Shown: positions 49,461 to 59,264, counted from the stretch's first letter. The stretch is DNA of 64,000 nucleotides from Parvularcula sp964219355 (GCA_964219355.1 CAXPOZ010000001.1:744001-808000); one strand, 5' to 3'. The notes: generated from the letters alone by a model not told the origin. Translations and numbers: made by a program.

Positions 49461-51035
49461 TTGAGCCTTAGAGAGTTCACCGCAAACGAGTACGCCGACG
49501 CCAGGTCCTGGCCATTCCAGGAAGCCCAAAACCTGATCAAGCGGCTCGAAAAGGCGGAAAAGGACGGGCCGGTCGTCTTCCAGACAGGCTATGGGCCGTC
49601 CGGCCTGCCGCATATCGGCACTTTCGGCGAAGTTGCCCGCACGACCATGGTTCGCCGGGCGTTCGAGGCCCTGACGGGCCGTGAAACGCGCCTCATCTGC
49701 TTCTCCGATGACATGGACGGGATGCGCAAAGTGCCGCCCACAGTGCCCAACCCGGACCAGCTTGAGCCGCATCTGCAAAAACCACTGAGCCGTGTACCCG
49801 ACCCCTTCGGGACGCATGAGAGCTTTGCGGCCCACAATAACGCACGGCTGCAGGCTTTCCTCGACCATTTCGGCTTTGACTATGAGTTCCAGTCGGCAAC
49901 CGCCGCCTATGAAGCAGGCATGTTCGATACGACGCTCACCCGCGTCCTCGAAGTCTATGACGACATCATGGACATCATCCTGCCGACACTAGGGGAGGAA
50001 CGCCGCGCGACCTATTCGCCGATCCTGCCGATCAGCCCGAAAACCGGCCGCGTTCTTTACGTGCCCCTGCTCGAGCGCGATGCCGCCTCCGGCATGGTCG
50101 TCTATGAGGATGAGGACGGCAGCCGCGTTGAAAGCTCGGTCACGGGCGGCGCGGTCAAGCTCCAATGGAAAGCTGACTGGGCTGGGCGCTGGTATGCGCT
50201 CGGCGTCGATTACGAGATGTCAGGCGAAGACCTGACCGAAAGCGTGCGGCTATCCAACCGGATTGTCGCCGCGCTCGGCGGCACGCCGCCGGCTGGCTTT
50301 AACTACCAGCTCTTTCTTGACGAGCACGGACAGAAAATCTCGAAAACCAAAGGCAATGGCCTGACCATCGACGAATGGCTGCGTTATGCCGCGCCCGAGA
50401 GCCTCGCCCTTTACAATTTCATCAATCCGAAAAAGGCGAAAAAGCTCTATTTCGATATTATTCCGAAGACGGTCGATGAGTACTGGACACATGTCACCAA
50501 GTACCCCGAGCAGGAAGGCGCAAAAGCCATCGATAACCCCGCTTGGCATGTCCATGGCGGCGATGTGCCGGACGTCACCCCGCCAGTGCCCTTCGGGCTG
50601 CTCCTGACGCTGGTCGATGCGTCGGGCACGTCGGACCCCGATGTGTTGCGCGGCTTCATCCGCAAATACCGCCCGCAGGCATCAGACGCGGAGATGGCAG
50701 CGGTCGAGCCGCTCTTTGCCTATGCGATCAACTATTTCGAAGACTTCGTGAAGCCGAAGAAGAACTATCGTCAGCCAACGGAGCAGGAGCGCGGTGCGCT
50801 TGAAGATCTCGCAGGACGGCTCGACGCTCTTGCCCCCGGCGAAGAGGAAGATGTCTACCAGACAGCCGTCTTCGATGCCGGCAAGGCGGCGGAATATGAG
50901 AATATCCGCCAATGGTTCGTCGGGCTTTATGAAGTCGTCTTCGGCCAGTCCGAAGGCCCGCGCATGGGTGCTTTCACCAAAGTGATGGGTCCGGACAAAG
51001 TCGCGGCCCTCATCCGCGAGGCACTAGCCCGGTGA
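49461..51035 (+). CDS. lysK: Class I lysyl-tRNA synthetase
   Basis: A 524-residue class I synthetase with HIGTF (HIGH motif, in GPSGLPHIGTFGEVARTTMV) and KISKTKGNG (KMSKS motif). It charges tRNA-Lys; many alphaproteobacteria use this archaeal-type enzyme instead of class II LysS. The start is TTG at 49461 with GAGG about 9 bases upstream and no better in-frame ATG or GTG. Its stop overlaps the GTG of the following channel gene. Confidence 0.95.
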   Translation: MSLREFTANEYADARSWPFQEAQNLIKRLEKAEKDGPVVFQTGYGPSGLPHIGTFGEVARTTMVRRAFEALTGRETRLICFSDDMDGMRKVPPTVPNPDQLEPHLQKPLSRVPDPFGTHESFAAHNNARLQAFLDHFGFDYEFQSATAAYEAGMFDTTLTRVLEVYDDIMDIILPTLGEERRATYSPILPISPKTGRVLYVPLLERDAASGMVVYEDEDGSRVESSVTGGAVKLQWKADWAGRWYALGVDYEMSGEDLTESVRLSNRIVAALGGTPPAGFNYQLFLDEHGQKISKTKGNGLTIDEWLRYAAPESLALYNFINPKKAKKLYFDIIPKTVDEYWTHVTKYPEQEGAKAIDNPAWHVHGGDVPDVTPPVPFGLLLTLVDASGTSDPDVLRGFIRKYRPQASDAEMAAVEPLFAYAINYFEDFVKPKKNYRQPTEQERGALEDLAGRLDALAPGEEEDVYQTAVFDAGKAAEYENIRQWFVGLYEVVFGQSEGPRMGAFTKVMGPDKVAALIREALAR

Positions 51036-52423
51036 GAACCCGGCCGCTCCTCATCCTCCTTCTTGCCCTGACCGGGTTCATCCCGGCCGGGGCGCAGGAG
51101 TTGGAAGAGGAAGATAAGGGAGAGGTCGTCTTCACTGACGGCCAGATTGAAACCGCGCAGCCCACCGAAGCCGAAGACGCGAATATCGAAGCGCGGCTGA
51201 CAAATATCTTTGCCGTGCTGCCCGCCTTCGACGGGATCGAGGTCGAGGTCACTGGCGGTGTTGTTCGCCTCTCCGGCATGGTCACCTCGCGCACGGCAGC
51301 GAGCGAGGCGGAGGCTGTTGCCAGCCGGATCAGCGGCGTGGTGGCCGTCGACAATGCAATCGGTACGGACCTTTCGGTCAACCGCCAGCTTGGCCCGGCA
51401 ACGGAGCGCGCGCATCAGCTTGCCCGCGACTCGATTGCCCTTCTCCCCCTGCTCGCTGTCGCGATCACCATCGTCATCGTCTTCTGGCTCCTAGGCCTGT
51501 TCCTCGGGCGGCAACGATGGCTGTGGCGGCGGATCGCCCCCAACACGCTGGTCGCCGGGCTTTTCGGCATGATCATCCCGCTGGTCTTCATCATGCTCGG
51601 GCTCGTCATTGCCCTGAACATTCTTGATGCCGTCGCTGTCCTCTCCGCCGTTCTGGGGGCCGCGGGGGTTCTCGGCCTCGCGGTCGGATTTGCCGTCAGG
51701 GACTCAATCGAGAACTTCATCGCCAGCGTCATGCTCTCCCTTCGCCAGCCCTTCCGGCCAAAAGACCTTGTCGATATTGACGGGCAGGAAGGCCATGTCG
51801 TGCGCTTGACCTCCCGCGCGACCATCCTGATGTCGCGGGACGGCAATCATGTGCGCATCCCCAATGCGCAGGTCTTCAAGGCGATTATCGTCAATTATAC
51901 GCGCAACCCGGAGCGCCGCTTTTCCTTTGAGCTTGGGGTCGATGCGAATGACGATCCGCAGGCCGCCATTGAAACCGGCCTTGCCCAGCTCGAAACCCTC
52001 GAATTCATCCTCAAAGATCCCGAGCCCACCGCATGGATCGAAAAAGTCGGGGACAGCAATATCGTCCTCAGCTTCGCGGCATGGATCGATCAGGCGCATA
52101 CGGACTTCGCAAAGGCAAAATCGGCCTCTATCCGTATCGTCAAGAATGAGCTGGAGGCAAAAGGCTTCACCCTGCCCGAGCCGATCTACCGACTGCGCAT
52201 CGATCAGATGCCGGAAGGTATGGTCTTGCCCAAAGGATCCGCCACCCTGACGACTGCGCCGTCCCGGCCCGAACCCGCGCCTGCCACAGGCCCTGTCGAT
52301 GTCGCGCCTGACCGCAGCATCGAGGAGAAAGTCGCCGAAGACCGCGCCGAAACAAGGGAGACGGATCTTCTCTCGGACGCTGCCCCGACCGAATTCGGCG
52401 ATGAGGGAAAGGCAGGGTCGTGA
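51032..52423 (+). CDS. MscS-family mechanosensitive channel with N-terminal BON domain
   Basis: A 463-residue protein translated from GTG at 51032 (GTGA overlap with lysK). A signal peptide (LLILLLALTGFIPAGAQ) precedes a periplasmic BON-like domain (GIEVEVTGGVVRLSGMVTSRTAASEAEAVASRISGVVAVDNAI), membrane helices, and the MscS pore helix AVLGAAGVLGLAVGFAVRDSIENFIASVMLSLRQPF, then the beta domain (DIDGQEGHVVRLTSRATILMSRDGNHVRIPNAQVF) and a Pro/Ala-rich tail. Releases solutes on hypo-osmotic shock; the BON domain may contact the envelope. Confidence 0.92.
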   Translation: MRTRPLLILLLALTGFIPAGAQELEEEDKGEVVFTDGQIETAQPTEAEDANIEARLTNIFAVLPAFDGIEVEVTGGVVRLSGMVTSRTAASEAEAVASRISGVVAVDNAIGTDLSVNRQLGPATERAHQLARDSIALLPLLAVAITIVIVFWLLGLFLGRQRWLWRRIAPNTLVAGLFGMIIPLVFIMLGLVIALNILDAVAVLSAVLGAAGVLGLAVGFAVRDSIENFIASVMLSLRQPFRPKDLVDIDGQEGHVVRLTSRATILMSRDGNHVRIPNAQVFKAIIVNYTRNPERRFSFELGVDANDDPQAAIETGLAQLETLEFILKDPEPTAWIEKVGDSNIVLSFAAWIDQAHTDFAKAKSASIRIVKNELEAKGFTLPEPIYRLRIDQMPEGMVLPKGSATLTTAPSRPEPAPATGPVDVAPDRSIEEKVAEDRAETRETDLLSDAAPTEFGDEGKAGS

Positions 52424-52424
52424 C

Positions 52425-52850
52425 ATGACCCGAAAGGCTTCCAGCGACGCTCCGAAACTCCTCTCCAGCGGAAACCCGCAGATCCCCAAAGGAGACGGAG
52501 ATGCCCCTGTCCAGGCCTATATCAATGCCATGCCCGGCTGGAAATCCGCTATCGGACGAAAGCTCGATGCCCTGATTGAGAAAACGGTGCCCGGCGCGGC
52601 AAAGGCCGTCAAATGGAACACGCCCTTTTATGGCGTCGAGCCGGGTTCATGGTTCCTCGCCCTTTATTGTTATAAGGAATATATCCAAATCACTTTTTTC
52701 CGAGGGACGGATCTCGATCCTGTCCCCCCGAAAGCCTCAAAGCAGAATGGTGTCCGGTATTACGCCATCTATGAGGATGACGGCTTTGACGAGGAATTGC
52801 TCGCAGGCTGGATCAGGCAGGCAAGCAAACTACCCGGCGAGAAGCTCTGA
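52425..52850 (+). CDS. DUF1801 (YdhG-like) protein
   Basis: ATG at 52425, 1 base past the channel gene stop. The 141-residue product reads AYINAMPGWKSAIGRKLDALIEKTVPGAAKAVKWNTPFYGVEPGSWFLALYCYKEYIQITFFRG, the DUF1801 pattern. The family is small, soluble and of unknown function. Probably co-transcribed with lysK and the channel gene. Converges on the MBL hydrolase gene 16 bases away. Confidence 0.88.
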   Translation: MTRKASSDAPKLLSSGNPQIPKGDGDAPVQAYINAMPGWKSAIGRKLDALIEKTVPGAAKAVKWNTPFYGVEPGSWFLALYCYKEYIQITFFRGTDLDPVPPKASKQNGVRYYAIYEDDGFDEELLAGWIRQASKLPGEKL

Positions 52851-52866
52851 CAATTCCCGAACGGGA

Positions 52867-53742
52867 TTATTTCAGCGCCTCAGGCGGCTTGGGCAGCTTC
52901 GCGACATCAACCGGCTCATGCTGGATGATGACCAACGCTTCGCTCGCGGCGGCAATCGCCTCGAACCGGTCCATGGAATTGCGCGTCATGGCCTCATCCG
53001 TGTTGAAGCGAGGCACCTTCGTCCCCTCACGGCTTTCCGCACGGTGATAAAGATCGCCTGAGAGCAGGACCGGGCCGGTCTCCGCCATCTTCACCAGCAG
53101 CGCCGTATGCCCCGGCGTGTGGCCGGGCAGCGACATGATGCGGACTGCGCCGTCGCCGAAGACATCGTAATCTTCCGTGAACGTCTTTGTGTCGAACTTC
53201 TCGAAAGCTGAGTAGTCATTCGGGTTCTCGGCATCGAACATGTGATCATATTCCGCCTGATGAACGAGCCACAGCGCCTTGCCTGCCGCCTCTGGCTGGC
53301 CGGTGTGGTCAAAATGCGAATGCGAAATTGAGACAAGATCAATATCGCCTGGCGCAACGCCGATCGCATTCAGCTGATCAGCAAGAGAAGTTTCAAGAGA
53401 AACGGTGAAAGGCTCGTTGACCTGAGGCTCCTGCCCGACAAGCGCAGCTGGCAGGCCGAGATCCCACAGAAGATCGCCCTTTGGGTGGCGGATCAGAAAA
53501 CAGCTATCCGTGAACGTATCAGTCTGGCCCGCATAACTGCCGTCTGAGGCAAAGACATCGAGATCCGAGATCGCAATCGTTCCGCAATCAAAGACGTAAA
53601 GCGCTGTCGCGACGCCTGTCACGGCTGCTTCTTCAACGACCGGCGGCTCGGTGATCTGTTCCGGCTCATTGGTGTCGTCCTTGCCGCCACAAGCGGTCAA
53701 CATCGACGTGCCAAGCAGGGCAAGCATGATCCAGGATTTCAT
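52867..53742 (-). CDS. Metallo-beta-lactamase-fold lipoprotein (lactonase-like)
   Basis: ATG at 53742 begins a lipoprotein signal (MKSWIMLALLGTSMLTACGG). The 291-residue product has the MBL metal motif SHSHFDHTGQPEAAG, then SLPGHTPGHTALLVKM and LLSGDLYH, as in N-acyl-homoserine-lactone lactonases and similar hydrolases. Likely anchored in the periplasm. Whether it degrades quorum signals or another lactone/ester cannot be told. Confidence 0.88.
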   Translation of the reverse strand: MKSWIMLALLGTSMLTACGGKDDTNEPEQITEPPVVEEAAVTGVATALYVFDCGTIAISDLDVFASDGSYAGQTDTFTDSCFLIRHPKGDLLWDLGLPAALVGQEPQVNEPFTVSLETSLADQLNAIGVAPGDIDLVSISHSHFDHTGQPEAAGKALWLVHQAEYDHMFDAENPNDYSAFEKFDTKTFTEDYDVFGDGAVRIMSLPGHTPGHTALLVKMAETGPVLLSGDLYHRAESREGTKVPRFNTDEAMTRNSMDRFEAIAAASEALVIIQHEPVDVAKLPKPPEALK

Positions 53743-53805
53743 CGGGCTCTCTCCTTTACGCATCACGGGGGCGGCTATAGCGGATAAGCCCGCCGTCGCC
53801 CATCC

Positions 53806-54510
53806 TTACCCCATCGAAATCGGGTTCGGCCGATCGCGCAGTTTCTTGCGGTCCGCGCGCAGCATCACCCATGTGAAAGTCGCTGCAGAAAGGTAGAGTC
53901 CAAGCACCGCACCACCTGCCGCCCAGCCGGGGATTGGCCCTGTCCCCATACGCTCGAACAGCTGACCCCAATTCTCCAAAGGCACAGGGTGGACGATGAC
54001 CTTGCCGAAAAAGGCCAGCGCCTGAACCGAGAAAATCCACAGATAATTCCGCCGCAGACGCCGCCCCATCGCCCGCGAAAAAGAGATGTGGTGCTCGGGG
54101 ATTTCATAATCCTCCGCGAGCGTCGTCTGCCACGGCCCGTTCACATAAGGCTGCCTTTTCAGCAGCGGCGCATAGAAGTTGATCTCGATCCAGCGCGCCC
54201 GCGCCCGCCACACATTGAAATATCGGTATCGCCGTGCCTCGAGATATAAAAAGAGGAAGATCAGCGGCGCGACCAGCAGGAGCGGCAGGGCGCTCGCCTC
54301 GGGATTCGCATAAGAGAGGCTGAGCGCGATGCCGAGCGAAACCACAGACCAGTTGGTCGTCGCATCAAGCCGCGTTCGCCAGATCGTCGAGCGGTAGACC
54401 TCGCCCCGGTAAAGGTGGGCGATAGCCCCCATTTCGGAGCCCGAGAAAGGGTCGCCATCAGGCGCCTCAGGCGGCGGTAGCTGGGAACGTGTCGGTTTGC
54501 TCTTGGCCAT
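53806..54510 (-). CDS. DUF2270 membrane protein
   Basis: A 234-residue protein with MGAIAHLYRGEVYRSTIWRTRLDATTNWSVVSLGIALSLSYAN, two membrane helices close together (ALPLLLVAPLIFLFLYLEARRYRYFNVWRARARWIEINFYAPLL) and two more at the C-terminus (WIFSVQALAFFGKVIVHP, AAGGAVLGLYLSAATFTWVML). This is the DUF2270 pattern; function unknown. Divergent from the lysoplasmalogenase-like gene. Confidence 0.9.
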   Translation of the reverse strand: MAKSKPTRSQLPPPEAPDGDPFSGSEMGAIAHLYRGEVYRSTIWRTRLDATTNWSVVSLGIALSLSYANPEASALPLLLVAPLIFLFLYLEARRYRYFNVWRARARWIEINFYAPLLKRQPYVNGPWQTTLAEDYEIPEHHISFSRAMGRRLRRNYLWIFSVQALAFFGKVIVHPVPLENWGQLFERMGTGPIPGWAAGGAVLGLYLSAATFTWVMLRADRKKLRDRPNPISMG

Positions 54511-54609
54511 TTTCGGGCTCTCCTTGGAGAGGGAATGTCACCCGCTTCGGGCGTTCGTCAAATGGGACAAGCTGCTTGCCCATGGCGAGAATGTGCAGAT
54601 ACTGACCCG

Positions 54610-55242
54610 ATGACCCTTTATCTCATCTTACTCTGTCTCTTCTTTGTCGCGGTCTGCCTATGGGCCGAGCAGCGGCGAGCAATACTGCTGATCGGGTTTT
54701 CAAAAAGCGCGGCCTCGCTCTGTTTTGTTTATCTCGCCTGGCATCAGGGCGCGATGGAGACGCATTTCAGCCGGCTGATCTTTGCCGGGCTCATCCTCAG
54801 CCTTCTGGGGGATGTCTTCCTGCTCAGTGCCCGGCGGTTTTTGTTTCTTGGCGGCATGGCAGCCTTTGGGCTCGCACATGTTGCCTATACGGCTGGGTTC
54901 CTGCGGCTGAGCCCCTTTCCGAGTTTTGCCTGGGCGGTGGGAGCGGGGCTAACTATTCTTTTCATGGGCGGGGTGATGGTCCGGCTCTGGCCATCACTTC
55001 TCACCCAATGGCGCGTGCCGGTGGCCGCCTACACGATCATCATCGGCGCGATGGTCGCAACCGCCCTTGCCGGCGGGATCGGCGGGCAGCTCGCCCTGCC
55101 TTTCGCTGCCGCAGCTCTTGCTTTTGCCGTTTCCGATATCTCGGTGGCGCGCGACCGGCTCACCGCTTCTGATCCCGGCTCACGCATCTGGGGCCTGCCT
55201 CTTTATTATGCGGCGCAGCTCCTTTTTGCGGCCTCCCTCTGA
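54610..55242 (+). CDS. YhhN/TMEM86-family membrane protein (lysoplasmalogenase-like)
   Basis: ATG at 54610. The 210-residue product has about eight membrane segments with the YhhN signatures KSAASLCFVYLAW, FAGLILSLLGDVFLL, FLGGMAAFGLAHVAYTAGFL and FAVSDISVARDRL. Bacterial and animal members hydrolyse the vinyl-ether bond of lysoplasmalogens. Whether this organism has plasmalogens is unknown, so the substrate is open. Confidence 0.9.
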   Translation: MTLYLILLCLFFVAVCLWAEQRRAILLIGFSKSAASLCFVYLAWHQGAMETHFSRLIFAGLILSLLGDVFLLSARRFLFLGGMAAFGLAHVAYTAGFLRLSPFPSFAWAVGAGLTILFMGGVMVRLWPSLLTQWRVPVAAYTIIIGAMVATALAGGIGGQLALPFAAAALAFAVSDISVARDRLTASDPGSRIWGLPLYYAAQLLFAASL

Positions 55243-55339
55243 GCCGCAGCCTTACCGGCGCGTTTAGCCAGATGCGCTGGCTGCATTGATTGCGCCCGCA
55301 TTTCCTGACATTCCCGGGCCTCGGATCTGAAGAGGCAAA

Positions 55340-56785
55340 GTGATCGTCATGCTGCTGGTTCTTCGGCGCATCATCCTCCTGTCGGTCCTGCTGGCGCTGC
55401 GCTGGTGGGTGGTCTCCGCACACCCTGCGGAGGCGAGCCCCGAATGGGTGCTGGCCATCGAGAAACTCCTCGGCGGCCTCATCGCCTTGTCCGTCGCGCT
55501 GGTCATTGACGGGATTGTCCGTGTCTTCTTCTGGAAGGGTTATCTCGCCAATGTGATGGGCGCGAAGGTCCCGCGCCTTTTGCCGCTGACCGTCTCGATC
55601 CTCATTTTCGGCGCGGCGCTGTTCCACATCTTGCAGAACCAGCTCGGTTTCTCGCTCGGCGGGGCGCTGGCAGCCTCTGGCTTTCTTGCCGTCATTATCG
55701 GCTTTGCCCTGCGTAGCGTCATTCTCGATCTTTTCTCCGGCCTCGCCATATCCATCGACCGGTCATACGCGGTCGGCGACTGGATCAGCGTGACCAGCCG
55801 CGACTTCGAAGAACCGGTCTATGGCCTTGTGACTGAGATCGACTGGCGGACGACGCGCCTGATGCTGGAGGATGGCCGCAGCTTCATCATGCCGAACTCG
55901 ATCGGCGGGGTCTTCACGATCACTAATCACAGCCAGCCCGTTGGTCCTAAACGGCTCGAGGTGACAATCCATCTGCCACATGAGACACCGACGGAGCGTG
56001 CCCGAAAGCTCCTGCTGGGTGCCGCAATGAAAGCCATTGAGGGCGCAGAGGGCCTGCACGCCTCACCCGCCCCATCCGTCCTTGTGACCGAGGTGACGAC
56101 CGACGGGATCGAATATCAGGTCCGTTTCTATGCGGACATTCACCGCCTCAGCCCATCAATCGCCCGCTCGATCCTGCGCACAGGCCTGCTCGAAGCCGTT
56201 GCCGGGAATGATCTACGAATCCCGCCCGCCCAGATCGAGCTGAGCGATCCGCGCGACCGCAAGCCTCAATCGCGGGCAAGCGTCGATGCCGAGGCCGCGA
56301 TCCGCCAGACCCGCCTCTTTGGCAGTGTCCTGAATGAGGACGAGCTTGCTAGCCTTGCCGCGGCTGCCACCCGGCGGCACTTTTCCAGTAGCCATCCTAT
56401 GATCGAGGAAGGTGCGGAGGGTAGCTCCCTCTTTATCCTGCTCTCCGGCGCAGCCGTCGTGCAGCGGCGCAATGGCCATGACACCGCCCATGCGCTTGCC
56501 ACCCTGTCGACCGGGGATGTCGTCGGCGAGATGTCGCTTCTGACCGGCGAGACACGGACCGCCAGCGTCATCGCCCGCTCCGACCTCGAAGCGCTTGAAA
56601 TCAGTAAACAGGCTCTCGCACCGATCCTGAAAAAACGCCCTGAACTGGCCGAGGATCTCAGCGCCCTTCTGGCCCAGAGGGCGGGTGAGCAGGCCGACCA
56701 TGACCGTCTGCCAACAGATGATAAGGCCCCGGCACACGCCCCCGCCGGCATCGGCGCGCGCATCCGTTCCTTCTTTTCTTTATAG
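55340..56785 (+). CDS. MscS-type channel with C-terminal cyclic-nucleotide-binding domain
   Basis: A 481-residue protein with three to four N-terminal membrane segments, the MscS pore-lining region SLGGALAASGFLAVIIGFALRSVILDLFSGLAISID, the beta domain (GDWISVTSRDFEEPVYGLVTEIDWRTTRLMLEDGRSFIMPNSI) and at residues about 330-460 a cyclic-nucleotide-binding domain (EEGAEGSSLFILLSGAAVVQRRNG, TGDVVGEMSLLTGETRTASVIARSDLEALEI). This is the bCNG/MscCNG architecture, with gating proposed to respond to cyclic nucleotides. Confidence 0.92.
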   Translation: MIVMLLVLRRIILLSVLLALRWWVVSAHPAEASPEWVLAIEKLLGGLIALSVALVIDGIVRVFFWKGYLANVMGAKVPRLLPLTVSILIFGAALFHILQNQLGFSLGGALAASGFLAVIIGFALRSVILDLFSGLAISIDRSYAVGDWISVTSRDFEEPVYGLVTEIDWRTTRLMLEDGRSFIMPNSIGGVFTITNHSQPVGPKRLEVTIHLPHETPTERARKLLLGAAMKAIEGAEGLHASPAPSVLVTEVTTDGIEYQVRFYADIHRLSPSIARSILRTGLLEAVAGNDLRIPPAQIELSDPRDRKPQSRASVDAEAAIRQTRLFGSVLNEDELASLAAAATRRHFSSSHPMIEEGAEGSSLFILLSGAAVVQRRNGHDTAHALATLSTGDVVGEMSLLTGETRTASVIARSDLEALEISKQALAPILKKRPELAEDLSALLAQRAGEQADHDRLPTDDKAPAHAPAGIGARIRSFFSL

Positions 56786-57308
56786 CATTTTCGGTCAATT
56801 TATCCGCATGCCCCCGTGGGATGGTATCCTGCATGCAAGGGAGAAATGTCCCCAAAGGCCGTGCGGAGGGTGAGATGACCCCTACCCCATTAAGGCGAAG
56901 TGTGTGTGCCAGAGACTGGCCATCGCGACTGGCTGTCGCGGCTGGCACTCGGGCATGCCGACTGCCAGCAACGCTCCGCGCCCGGAGATCGCAAATTTTC
57001 CGCATGGTACGGAATTTTAACGGTCTCAGTCAATTCACTTTTTTCTTCAAAAACAAGCCTCTGCTTGGAAAAAATGAAGCAGCGGGGACAAAGTGTGACT
57101 TCACTGCACTCGTAAAAAGTGCCGGGCAGTCGTACCTTCTTAATAGGCTTGCACTATACTTACCGGATGAGAGACGGGCGGGTCTTGCGGCACCCCTATT
57201 TGGGGAATCCGCATTTGAATCGCCTTATTCTGGCCACGGTTCGCGTGGTGCACTGGGGCCCTCAACCGGGCTGGTGAGTAACCGCCGTTGGAACGCGGCG
57301 AGAGACGG
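56786..57308. other. Intergenic region upstream of prkA, no gene recognised
   Basis: These 523 bases contain no frame with convincing coding character; the open frames through it have arginine- and proline-rich, unconserved products. The stretch 57010-57130 is richer in A and T and may hold the prkA promoter. A short hairpin (GCGAC/GTCGC around 56925-56940) and a TATACT near 57165 are the only features noted. No confident promoter elements were identified. Confidence 0.5.
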
Positions 57309-59264
57309 ATGGCGATCATGACCGACGGACTGGATATTTTCGACGCCTTTGCGGAAAGCTATGAGCGGACCCGGCACGAGGAGATGAGTCTCCGCGATTA
57401 CCTCCTCGCCGCGCGGGATGACATGATGCTCTACGCCTCCCCGGCGGAGCGCATGGTGAAAGCCATCGGCGAGCCGGAGATGATCGACACATCGAAGGAT
57501 CCGCGGCTGTCCCGGATTTTCTTCAACCGCACCATCAAACAGTACAAAGCCTTTGAAGGCTTTTACGGCATGGAAGACACGATCGAGCGGATCGTCGGCT
57601 ATTTCCGTCACGCCGCGCAGGGCCTCGAGGAAAAGCGTCAGGTTCTCTATCTTCTGGGGCCGGTTGGCGGTGGCAAGTCCTCACTTGCCGAACGCCTCAA
57701 GGACCTGATGGAGCAGTTCCCGATCTACGTCCTGAAAGCCGGTGACCAGATCAGCCCCGTCTATGAAAGCCCCCTCGGCCTGTTCCAGACCGATGACCTC
57801 AAAAACCTGCTTGAAGAAAAATACGGCATCGAGAAACGCCGCCTGACCGGGATCATGAGCCCGTGGGCGACCAAGCGCCTTGACGAGTTCGGCGGGGACA
57901 TCTCGAAATTCTCCGTGGTCAAACTCTGGCCGTCGAAACTCCGCCAGATCGCGATCTCCAAAACCGAGCCGGGTGACGAGAACAACCAGGATATCTCCGC
58001 CCTCGTCGGCAAGGTCGATATCCGCAAGCTCGAGCACTACTCACAGGATGACACGGACGCATATTCCTATTCAGGCGGCCTCTGCATGTCGAACCAGGGG
58101 CTTCTCGAATTTGTCGAGATGTTCAAAGCCCCGATCAAGGTGCTGCACCCGCTGCTGACCGCGACGCAGGAAGGGAACTATGTCGGCACCGAAGCGCTCG
58201 GCCCGATCCCCTTCCAGGGCATCATCCTTGCGCACTCGAACGAAAGCGAATGGCAGCAGTTCCGCAATAACCGCTCGAACGAGGCCTTCCTTGACCGGAT
58301 CTCCGTCATCAAGGTGCCCTACTGCCTGCGGCCGACCGAAGAGACCAAGATCTACGAAAAGCTGCTGGCGCATTCCGAGCTGTCGCAGGCTTCCTGCGCG
58401 CCCGAGACCCTGCCCATGCTGGCCCGCTTCTCGGTCCTCACGCGCCTGCGTGAGCATGAGAACTCGAACCTTTACTCGAAGATGCGGGTCTATGACGGCG
58501 AAAAGCTGAAAGACACCGATCCCAAGGCGAAGAGCCATCAGGAATATAAAGACGCGGCCGGCGTCGATGAGGGCATGGACGGGATCTCGACCCGCTTTGC
58601 TTTCAAGATCCTGTCCGAGACCTTCAACTTCGATACCGAAGAAGTCTCCGCCGATCCCGTGCACCTGATGTATGTGCTCGAGAATGCCATCAAGCGCGAG
58701 CAGTTCCCCGACGAGGTCGAGAAGCAATATCTCGAATTCATCAAGGGCGAGCTTTCCCCGCGCTATGCCGACTTCATCGGCAAGGAAATCCAGAAAGCCT
58801 ATCTCGAAAGCTATGGCGAATACGGACAGAATCTGTTCGACCGCTACATTGCCTATGCCGATGCATGGATCGAAGATCAGGACTTTAAGGATCCGGATAC
58901 TGGCCAGCTCCTCGACCGCAACACGCTCGATCAGGAACTCTCCAAGATCGAGAAACCGGCCGGCATCGCCAACCCGAAAGACTTCCGCAACGAGGTGGTC
59001 AAATTTGCCCTTCGCGCCCGCGCGGCGAATGAGGGCAAGAACCCCAAATGGACGTCTTACGAGAAGCTCCGCACCGTGATCGAAAAGCGGATGTTCACGC
59101 AGGTCGAAGACCTCCTTCCGGTCATCTCCTTTGACTCCAAGAAGGATTCAGAGACCGAGAAGAAGCATAATGACTTCGTCGCGCGCATGACCGACCGGGA
59201 CTACACGCCCCGCCAAGTCCGCCGCCTCGTCGAGTGGTATATGCGGGTCAACAAGGCGGGGTAA
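57309..59264 (+). CDS. prkA: PrkA-family AAA+ serine protein kinase
   Basis: A 651-residue protein with an AAA+ N-terminal part (LLGPVGGGKSSLAERLKDLM as Walker A) and the PrkA C-terminal region. Conserved blocks include MRVYDGEKLKDTDPKAKSHQEYKDAAGVDEGMDGISTRFAFKIL and YLEFIKGELSPRYADFIGKEIQKAYLESYGEYGQNLFDRYI. PrkA is linked to sporulation in Bacillus and to nitrogen and stress responses with YeaH and YcgB/SpoVR in enterobacteria. Neither partner gene is found in this window downstream. ATG at 57309 is used; 57318 is also possible. A mobile element sits in its terminator. Confidence 0.93.
   Translation: MAIMTDGLDIFDAFAESYERTRHEEMSLRDYLLAARDDMMLYASPAERMVKAIGEPEMIDTSKDPRLSRIFFNRTIKQYKAFEGFYGMEDTIERIVGYFRHAAQGLEEKRQVLYLLGPVGGGKSSLAERLKDLMEQFPIYVLKAGDQISPVYESPLGLFQTDDLKNLLEEKYGIEKRRLTGIMSPWATKRLDEFGGDISKFSVVKLWPSKLRQIAISKTEPGDENNQDISALVGKVDIRKLEHYSQDDTDAYSYSGGLCMSNQGLLEFVEMFKAPIKVLHPLLTATQEGNYVGTEALGPIPFQGIILAHSNESEWQQFRNNRSNEAFLDRISVIKVPYCLRPTEETKIYEKLLAHSELSQASCAPETLPMLARFSVLTRLREHENSNLYSKMRVYDGEKLKDTDPKAKSHQEYKDAAGVDEGMDGISTRFAFKILSETFNFDTEEVSADPVHLMYVLENAIKREQFPDEVEKQYLEFIKGELSPRYADFIGKEIQKAYLESYGEYGQNLFDRYIAYADAWIEDQDFKDPDTGQLLDRNTLDQELSKIEKPAGIANPKDFRNEVVKFALRARAANEGKNPKWTSYEKLRTVIEKRMFTQVEDLLPVISFDSKKDSETEKKHNDFVARMTDRDYTPRQVRRLVEWYMRVNKAG

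Noticed and set aside
56940..56960. A sigma54 promoter (TGGCAC-N5-TTGC) upstream of prkA
   Set aside because: TGGCAC is present but the -12 element reads CATGC instead of TTGCA.
56821..57321. A 166-residue open frame upstream of prkA
   Set aside because: Its product changes composition along its length, has no ribosome-binding site and overlaps the prkA start; more likely non-coding.
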